From Trichopria drosophilae (Eukaryota > Arthropoda > Insecta > Hymenoptera > Diapriidae), in contig CM059585.1 in NCBI GenBank assembly GCA_030407085.1, forward strand, positions 110,039,501 through 110,103,500: a stretch of 64,000 bases of DNA, written 5' to 3'. Each line of letters opens with the position of its first letter. The first letter of the stretch is position 1. The position numbers and the translations under genes are program-made. This document shows, piece after piece, positions 55,882 to 64,000 of the stretch. Below the pieces are notes generated by a model. It made no database searches. It saw only the letters and a list, made by a program, of their open reading frames with translations, and had not been told where the DNA came from.

Positions 55882-55954
55882 CTCCTCTATCGAGATTTGA
55901 ACCCATGAAACATAAGTTACGAAACAAGCGCTGTACCGCCTAAGCCAACATAGC
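55882..55954 (-). tRNA. tRNA-like relic (possibly tRNA-Thr CGT)
   Basis: On the minus strand TGGCTTAGGCGG resembles the A box and GGGTTCAAATCTC the B box/T arm, at a tRNA-like distance, with TTCGTAA in the anticodon position. The acceptor and anticodon stems do not pair properly, so it is a degenerate gene or a tRNA-derived repeat head. Confidence 0.35.
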
Positions 55955-56238
55955 TTCTCTAAAAAATTGCGATATTCGCTTCATATAAGTGAAAAGGTAG
56001 TAAATTCAAATACGATTTTCTAGAAAACGATCGAGTATTACATTGATCTTTCTGATAACCAAAAGGGTGGTAAGTATGTGCTATATTATGGGAAAGTTTC
56101 AATAAAATCGATGAGAATCGCACCTGAGGTTCTCTTGCGAGGGAATGAGATGACAATCTTTTACATCCTTGTCCTCTCTCTCTTTCTGCTCCCGTATGCC
56201 GCGCCGCCTCGATCCCATCCCATCGATGGATTATGCAT
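55955..56238. other. Non-coding stretch
   Basis: ORFs on both strands overlap one another (55,959-56,297 and 56,078-56,413) without recognisable domains. None is called. Confidence 0.4.
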
Positions 56239-56239
56239 G

Positions 56240-56498
56240 CACACACGGGAAGAAATTTGGAATTGTGGCAGCTGGATCGGTTGTCGAGCACCGTCAACTC
56301 AATTCATTCGTCGAACATATGTTTGCGCTGACTCGATGTTGGAGTTCTCACAACTCCAGTTGGAGATTTCATCACTCTTACTGGAAAGCTTCTACGCGCA
56401 TGTGGAGTCGTGACTCCCCGCAACCGCTCGAGTCATAGAAATCTCAACCTTAGCGAGATCTATCGAGCTACCACAATACCAAATTTCTTCCCGTGCAG
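56240..56498. mobile_element. Small inverted-repeat element (MITE-like), ~260 bp
   Basis: CACGGGAAGAAATTTGG followed by aattgtggcagct at 56,244 is mirrored by ccaaatttcttcccgtg ending at about 56,496, giving ~40-bp terminal repeats. The interior has no coding potential. No clear target duplication was seen. Confidence 0.6.
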
Positions 56499-57290
56499 AT
56501 GAATGTAGACATATTCATACATGCAAGTCACATGACCGTATTACATATGTATGCATGCGGACGCTCGCGGGGCCCTGGGAAGCGCCCATAAAACAAGAGA
56601 ACACCTAAAATCCTGATATTCGCTTTGAGCTCCATCTCACCGAAAAATGCGGAACTGATACACGTTAAATCTTTTGCTTGGACCGCCACATTACCCGCTT
56701 CGAGTAGAAATTTGCAGATTACTCCTCGAAAACATAATTAATTTTCATAAAAATGGGTTCAATGTAATCTGCGAAGTGTCAGGAGTGAACGTCCACTCCG
56801 TTTTTGTGAGTTAACAAAACGATGCAATAAGTGTTTTTATCGTGACGACTAACACATCTACACATGATGTACGTGTGTCGTGAAAAACAGGCCGATTTTA
56901 TCCCTTTTTTTTGATTATGCGACCATCGTTGCGCCAATATCGAAGTGGTCGCTCATTCTACGGGAATAGTAGCTTATAAAAAATACCCTTAATAATATAA
57001 AAAGTTAAAATTGAAGGCATAATCTGCAAAGGAGTTTTACTTCCGGTTTGTTAGTTCTACAATGGCCACCGCGGCGCTCAAGGGCTTCAGAATAACACCC
57101 TTAACAGAGTTATGCGAATATTTTCAAACATATCGGCAAGTAGAAGGACATCTGTTTTAAACGAGCCCCAGAAGCATAAAGGTACTTACGTGCTGTCATC
57201 CACTGTTTTCCATTTGTCCAAGCACACAGCAATTACACACAGTCCATCCTGAGGAGTGAAAAAACTTTATCCACATAGACACAGGAATGC
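56499..57290. other. Non-coding stretch
   Basis: I see no gene or repeat. Confidence 0.4.
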
Positions 57291-57780
57291 CTCCTTTCTA
57301 TTACGTCACGGATTACCGAAATTTGGGAAAGAGAAAATGTTTTAAAGAAATTGTGCAATGACCTTGTAAACGCGTCTGGACCTGTATACAATTTCGAAAG
57401 TTTTGGGAAAACAAATGTACGGTGAATAAGTGATCGACGGATAATCGACGACCGTGAAAACGGTATACTGCTATATTAATGGATCTAATAAAGAGTATGG
57501 GAGAGCGAGAGAGGTAATAGAAATTATGACATTGGAATATTTGATGTGACTGCCTCCTTTCTATTACGTCACGGATTGCCGAAATTTGCGAAAGAGCAAA
57601 AATGTTTTGAAGAAATTGTGCATTGACCTTTTAAACGCGTCTGGACCAGTATACAATTTCGAAAGTTTCGGGAAAACAAATGTACGGTGAATAAGTCATC
57701 GACGGATAATCAACGACCGTGAAAACGGTCTATACTGCTAATGTTAATAGATCTAACAAAGAGTATGCGAGAGCGATGGT
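57290..57780. repeat. Direct repeat, two copies of ~240 bp
   Basis: tgcctcctttctattacgtc at 57,289 and 57,550 begins two copies that continue through tgtacggtgaataagt and gaccgtgaaaacggt to taacaaagagtatg-type ends. They are about 93% identical by eye. Confidence 0.85.
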
Positions 57781-60700
57781 AGTAGGGCGCACGAGGAAAC
57801 GGTCATTTTACTTTCACTCAATACGGTTCCTAGCTTACGATGTATTTTCACATAATCACGGAGAAACGACTATAATGTAGCAATATCTGACCTTTAATGA
57901 AGACGATTTTTGAAATTGGTTTTCGACACATTGCAATAATAATGTGTAACGGTCAACACTTTTCAATCTCTTTGATTGAATTTTGTAAGATCACGCATTA
58001 GAAAGACGTCGTTTTCAATGAAAATGTAAAAACAGGACTTTTTTTTAATAACAATATCAAACAGTGAATAATGAATATTGGTTGACCTTTACCTTCTCTT
58101 TTCATTTGACAATGTAACGCAAATTTACCTATGTTTTTCGACCTTCACAGCTTGCGAAATTTATAATAACAATACATGAAATTGTTTATAATAACCTCCT
58201 TTCATTCATGACCTTCTTACGGCCCACTTGCGCAATTCTCCCATCACACTATCATCGAAGGGAGGTAGGGCGAGGGGGGGGGGGGCGGCAGAAACCTCTC
58301 TACTAGCATCTGTATGCACTGAGCGCTATAAGCTTACGGGAGAGTGAATATATAGTTACATTCTACTTTCCCGGATGCAAAACTACAAGACAACAAGTGT
58401 GGGAAAGTAACACTTAGGACATGGAAATGCATGCGCAAAATCGAACTATGCGCACCATATATTAGGAAAAAAATATCCAAACACGGATACAGTTTAGACT
58501 ATTACAATTTTTTCGAAATGTCCAACAAATTAGCTTGTCGGCACACATGACCTTTTCTTTCTTAAAATCATCCAGCTTGAAATCAGAGACCGAGGGTTGT
58601 AAAAATTGCCATTTTCGCAATTGCTGTTGAATTTACATTTAATATGGTGATTCCTTGTTCCTGACAGGCTTTGCCATCCCTTAGGCGTGCCATAACCAAT
58701 CGAGTATGACTCTTATTTTATGCCCTTGGGACGAAAAGTACTATTTCAAAAAAATTCGAACAATATTTTTAGATTCTGTGTGAAAATGGCTATTTTTACA
58801 AAGGATGGATGACTTAGCAAAATCTTTATTTTTTCTATTCTGTAGACGTAAAAAGATTTAATATATTACTCAATGTATTACAAAAATAATTTATTAAGAT
58901 AATAAATCTAATAATACAGATAATTTTGCTAGGATTTTTGAAACTTTAAAACTGTCTATATAACTATACATTGCCAAATTTAGCCATTTTAAAATATGTA
59001 TAATAAATAATAATAAATATTCGTATTTAAATTAAATTATAAGCAGAATAAAAAACGGTTTACCATGTACGAATATACACCATATTATGCAGAATGCTGC
59101 GGTTAATAAAACGTATAATTTCATATTTCAGTTGGAACAATAATTCGTCGAGTCTACTTTTTGCCTTACGATGCACGAATATCGTTTTCAGTGAGCTGCT
59201 CAATGTAATCTTAATATTTATTACATAGTTACTACAATGTTTAACTTATCGTATAGTTTCAAGTACTGCGTTCATGACGAAACTTAATGCGTTTGGAAAC
59301 GTTTTATCCTCCAACATTTATTAATGACGAAAAGGAGTTAAATAACTTACCTGCAAATAAGACAGTATTTATTAGTATATATTAGTTGGCATTCCTTATC
59401 AAATTTAAAAATGTTGAATAATTCATTATAAAATGAAATATAAAATGGCGTAACAAAATTTCATGTTAGATGACATAAATTTTTATACCTACAGAAATTA
59501 ACAGACTTGGTCATATGCTAGATATATATTTATAAGCTATATGTATTGTCTGAATCTATGTAGTTTCAGTTTAATAGCACATTAGATAATGTGTAACAAA
59601 TTTTTAACAAATTCCCTAAGTAAGGCAATTAACGATAATAACAGACTTTTTAGACTGCTTGCAAGAAACTATGACTACCCATATAGATAAGATATCTTTA
59701 AGAGCTCTCTAAGATGTTTTACAAAATTTACAATATCATAATGTATGATAAGAAAGAACTCTTGATCCGATCTTTATGAAGTCTTGTTCGTCGATTTTAG
59801 AACTCTACAGGGGCTTTCGAATATGAGGCCTGAGGAAAGAGCTGTCGTATAAGAAGTTATATAAGCTTTCACAATTTATATAATAGAGAATTAAATTCCT
59901 TAGAATTATCGATTCTAATAATGTTTATTCATTTTATTACATACAATTAATTAATATTTTAATCGATTATCGTTTACAGTATCCTTATATTGAACGATTT
60001 GGACATCAACTATTAAAAATAGCACACGTCCAACAAATCTACAGCTATGAAACGCAGAAATATTTATATTAAAAGATGTTGACAAAATTTATTATAAAAA
60101 TTAAAAAGGGCGTTGTTCGTTGAAAAATCAATTGCACGTAACCAGTCCCTCAGTTGGATAGCAGAAATTTGTGGAAGTTTTCTTTACCTACATTCAATAT
60201 CCTCCTGGCTAGTTCCTTAGGAATATTTGTAAATGACGATACCACATCTAGCGTAATTAACAAGTAATCATGAGGGGTGTTGATGCTATTCAGCTTTTAT
60301 ATCTATTAATTATTTATTTTAATAATAATATAAGCTTTTGTTTTAATTCAACACTGTGTATGATATAAGTGCATGGTTTTTTGTAATTTATTAAAATTAT
60401 CAGTTAAAAATATTGAAAGAAAGTATATGGGCAGCCCTATAGCCAAAACAATCGGTTATAAAGGATAATCCGTATTGTCGATTTTTGGTAATCCGTAACA
60501 TAAGGCCAAAAAACGAGTAAATAACTGTTTAAGTACAGTAACTTTTGTTAGGTTCTTTTTGTTTATTGATGATACCGTTAGATAGATGTAAAACTCAAAT
60601 TATAATCATATTATAAAAATTTTCATATTTCAACTGCAGATTGCACGTTTATTATAAAAATACGGAAAAAACTCATGTAACCTTTATTATGGAGAATTTT

Positions 60701-60848
60701 CTGCTCCGCACTTATTCTCTTCAACATTTTTTTAATACGATTTTTATTTTTAAATGATCCCAAACCAATTTGCCCACTATAAAATAGTTTCCAGGTAGTA
60801 AAACGTTAACTTTTCAAAAATCGATTTTTCGAGTCTTTGTGACCCTTA
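57781..60848. other. Long AT-rich non-coding stretch
   Basis: Three kilobases without any ORF or repeat that I can support. A G-run lies at 58,275-58,289. Splice-like and promoter-like strings are at chance level. Confidence 0.5.
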
Positions 60849-60894
60849 ATGACCCCATTCGGGTCGTCGGAGGGGCGTCACGACATTTGGACAT

Positions 60895-61010
60895 GGCCCA
60901 AAATATCTGGCGCAAATAAACGTGGTGCAAAATATCCGAAACCAAAATGTCTGAATAAAAATATCCGGAAACTAAAATATTTTGGGCTAAAATATCCGCA
61001 AAAATATATA
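60895..61010. repeat. Irregular 15-30-bp array of AAAATATCCG motifs
   Basis: aaaatatctg, aaaatatccg, aaaatgtctg, aaaatatccg, aaaatatttt and aaaatatccg follow one another at ~13-30-bp spacing. Confidence 0.55.
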
Positions 61011-61767
61011 TTTGGAGACAAAAGATCTAAAAAATATTTTATTCTGTCATTTTTTTACTTTGTTACATTTTGTGCGATTCCTTCTAGAAAATTCACTATG
61101 TTGTTATTATTATAATGTTATATCAAGCCCTCCAATGCTGCGTCGATGACAACATATGCACGACAACGACGCTCAGTAACAACACGATTGGTCGCGATGT
61201 TAGCGATGATGTTTTCGATAATGTTTTGTTCCGTTTTTAATTATATTATGAATCATCCCATGGAGGCATGGCTTACTCTTATACGACAATTGAAGCTTTG
61301 GTGTCAAACTTCGACAGCGTTGTTTTTGTACGCGGCAGGTATTGTTTCATGACAGTTCCACTGCAATGGCAAATCGGGAATTTTTGCGACCTCGTCCAAT
61401 TTTACGTCCAAACCAATTCTTTTCAAAATTTTTTATGTAATCTTATACCTGTACAATAAGTATTTGTTGTGTACACTAAGACATTGCATGAGTTTATTTT
61501 GTATTGGTTGCGACGCAACATAATTGATCTTTTATTGTCATGAATGTGGGTGTATAAGTAGAGCCTTGATGCATAAGGATTTTTTTTTATGTTTTTGACT
61601 TTGAATAAATTTTAACACTATTTTTATTTAATGTTATACAAATGTCTTCAATTGATATTTCACTTCGTAACTGACTCATTAATAGATGAGATCGACATGT
61701 CACGTGTAATATTATTACTATGTTTACGACGTGTTATATTGTATTTTGACAATTTACATTTACATGG
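61011..61767. other. Non-coding stretch
   Basis: Small ORFs (61,146-61,352 and others) lack recognisable features. Nothing else is supported. Confidence 0.4.
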
Positions 61768-61775
61768 TATTAGAC

Positions 61776-62640
61776 TCACTATTGCCTCTATCCGTTGCTC
61801 TCCGGAAATCTCAAGGGTACATGTGTGGACCGCCTGGTGAACGTGTACATAACATCACCCATCTTTTCTATATGGATGATCTCAAATTATACGCATCAGG
61901 CAAGGTTCAATTACATCGATCTCTGAACATCGCCCTCACATACTCGAGAGATATCGGCATGGAATTCGGATTCGACAAGTGTGCAGTCGTTCATTTGCAC
62001 AGAGGAAGGTCAGGCTCCAATAACCACGATATGGAGCTCGTCAACGGAAATGTCATCCGCCACCTTAGCGCCGAAGAAGCCTACACATACCTGGGCGTAC
62101 CTCAAAGGCATGTCCAGGATGTGCAGGCTGCTAAAACCGCCGTCATTAAAAAATACCGGCGCATTCTTCTTCAGATCTGGTCATCAGAATTGACCGGGAG
62201 AAATAAGGTGGCAGCCACGAATATGTTGGCCGTATCATCAGTGCTCTATTCATTTGAAGCACTGAAGTGGAACGTTGAGGAACTAAGGGGTCTTGACCGA
62301 AGCACACGGAAGATGATTTGTATGCAACGCAGTTTGCATCCAAGATCTTCCGTGAAACAACTGTATTTGCCCCGAAATATGGGAGTTCGTGGCCTTTTAA
62401 GCCTGTAGTGTATGCATGACCGAATGGTCCTCGAAACAGCTTGCGACGTGATTAATCGAACGGAGGATCCCCTGATGATACTAGTTCATCAGCATGAAAT
62501 TCAGGGGAAGGGGGCGTTTTTGTACAAAGCGGCGGAACGAGCGGCGCGAATCCTCGGTCTGGTTTTCAACGTGGGACGTAGTGGTGCACAGGAGGCTGAA
62601 TCAGTCATCAATCTGTGCCCAGTGCGTCTCAGGGCTCAGG
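61776..62640 (+). pseudogene. R4/Dong-like LINE fragment, second copy
   Basis: It encodes the RT from LLPLSVALRKSQG through the intact catalytic FYMDDLKLYAS, the thumb (FGFDKCAVVHLHRG, AYTYLGVPQRHVQD) and LRGLDRSTRKMICMQRSLHP, then an in-frame stop at 62,406-62,408 and a continuing frame with QGKGAFLYKAAERAARI. It is nearly identical to the inverted counterpart at 51,740-50,860 but truncated at both ends: no N-terminal RT, no zinc finger and no endonuclease. Confidence 0.85.
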
Positions 62641-62737
62641 TTCGTTTTTCAAAATTTGATATTTTTTTATTTTGTCAGCCAAACGCGGCCGAACATGGAC
62701 AGAATTCTTTATTTATGTCCCTAAAAGCAATAGGAAA

Positions 62738-64000
62738 CTAGATGCCTTCGACTCAGGTGCCTACAATTTTGGTTAAATTCGTATTGCAGTTCCCTGACGA
62801 AAGGCTGATGCTTCCGGGAATATTCCCATTTTAACACTGCCAGGAAAGAAGGCGGCAGAGGGTAGTTCTAGCATCGTTAGGTTCGAGTAGTTTCTATACA
62901 TATATTGTAACAATATCTTGTTCCTTAAATAGGGTGAATATGCCAATGAATGGACGGTTAAGCATTTTTCACACTTTGATCGATTGTAACTTCTGAATTC
63001 TTTTATGAAAATTTAATTATGATACCACCATTAGAATCGTTAGACTCTGCTCTTTATGACCGGGTAGTTCAACCTTTGCTTTTACTTAATTATTAACCTC
63101 GTCTTCATACGTTTGTAAAAAAATCCGCTAAACCCCAATGAATAGACGGGTTAAATCAAATGGGACGTTTTCAGTACCAGTTTTGGATGGCTTTAAAACT
63201 TTGCTTTGATTTTACAAAATAATAAACACTGGAAGAGCAATAGTACTGTAAATATTGTGTCAAATGTTCAAAGAACATAAAAATATGTATTTTGTTGCAT
63301 GTTGTGCATCATACATTCATAAGAAATAGAAATATGTAGAAAATCGTCCATTCATTGGCATATTCACCCTATTTTAAAATTGAAAATGAGCATTTTCCAA
63401 ACTTCGACCCCTACCGCAGGTCAGCCGAAGCACTGATAAATGAGCACGTCTTGTTCACACTGATGCTTAAAAAAACGCGGTTTAGTCGAGTTTTTGACAG
63501 GTTGGGTTGCAGGAAATAAATTTTTTTATATGTGGGATACTTCGGTTTCCGTTCATACGATCCAGTGCATTAATACGTTTTTCTTCACGCCCTGGACGCG
63601 AAAGGTTTTGGCTCGATTGGTTATTTATAACTGAAAAACTTCCGAAATTGACAAGCTAGTTGCGATTCGTCCTTGTGTCTCTGTTTTTCATGTAATGTAT
63701 ATAATATACATACATATGCATTGTATATGTGTATGTACAATTTATGTTAATTTCATGTTAATTTGCTTTTTACAGGATTATCGTTGATTTTACGAAGAAA
63801 TGAAGGATGAAAACAACCTTCTTTGTAGAGAATTCGATGTTCTATATTTTTTGTTTGAAACATTTTTTTGTACGATTTGTATTTTTTGTTAAAAAATGGA
63901 AAAAACGTGTTTTTTGAGCGTGTTTTTGTTAAACCTCCCCATAATCTAGTATGCATTGTCTCCAAAAACTAATCAGATCTAAGTTTGGTCAAGAGAAACC
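62738..64000 (-). mobile_element. Helentron-like non-autonomous element, copy 4, cut by window end
   Basis: It starts CTAGATGCCTTCGACTCAGG preceded by AAA, as in copy 3, then carries ~185 bp (62,758-62,945) that copy 3 lacks before rejoining it at caatgaatggacggttaag. It remains homologous to copy 3, with small indels, up to the window edge. There is no coding sequence. Confidence 0.65.

Overview
The window reads as insect nuclear DNA, possibly hymenopteran (weakly supported). It is AT-rich and repeat-dense, with GT-AG introns, a Maverick/Polinton, gypsy LTR elements, LINEs, a Tc1/mariner-like transposon and many non-autonomous elements. I recognise no host single-copy gene. Essentially everything legible is mobile DNA or its debris.

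Positions 1-13,471 hold most of a Polinton, the integrated virus-like class related to adintoviruses. Its protein-primed DNA polymerase B is on the minus strand and runs off the left edge. Two small, frame-compatible upstream exons suggest that its transcript is spliced. The plus-strand block reads: packaging ATPase (C-terminal half only), a basic conserved protein, a 285-aa conserved orphan, an intact retroviral-type integrase with chromodomain, penton-like minor capsid, a pX/pVI-like basic virion protein, the double-jelly-roll major capsid, a conserved orphan and an adenain-type protease. Several genes carry stops or frame changes, while the integrase, the 285-aa gene and the basic virion protein are open throughout.

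Positions 13.5-22.35 kb hold a ~245-bp tandem repeat split by a 924-bp inverted-repeat transposon, then a ~6.7-kb Tc1/mariner-type element. That element has kilobase-long inverted arms built of subterminal repeats and an uninterrupted, spliced transposase. A Helentron-like insertion sits in its left arm.

Positions 22.46-31.74 kb are a full-length gypsy (Ty3) retrotransposon on the minus strand. Its two 645-bp LTRs look identical by eye and are flanked by CTCT. It has gag, a consensus -1 frameshift heptamer, and pol with one in-frame TGA. A 563-bp LINE fragment with a 13-bp target duplication lies in its leader.

Positions 31.86-40 kb contain an inverted-repeat element, scrambled gypsy relics and a deleted LINE. 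Positions 40.7-46 kb carry two foldback structures and a Helentron-like copy. Positions 46.5-53 kb carry another Helentron-like copy, tandem arrays and an R4/Dong-like LINE with a restriction-like endonuclease, broken by stops and by a 670-bp inverted-repeat insertion in its 3' region. Positions 54-64 kb contain a gypsy pol relic, a tRNA-like relic, long AT-rich stretches with nothing legible, a second copy of the R4-like LINE and a fourth Helentron-like copy cut by the window end. Nested insertions with recognisable empty sites give a partial relative chronology.
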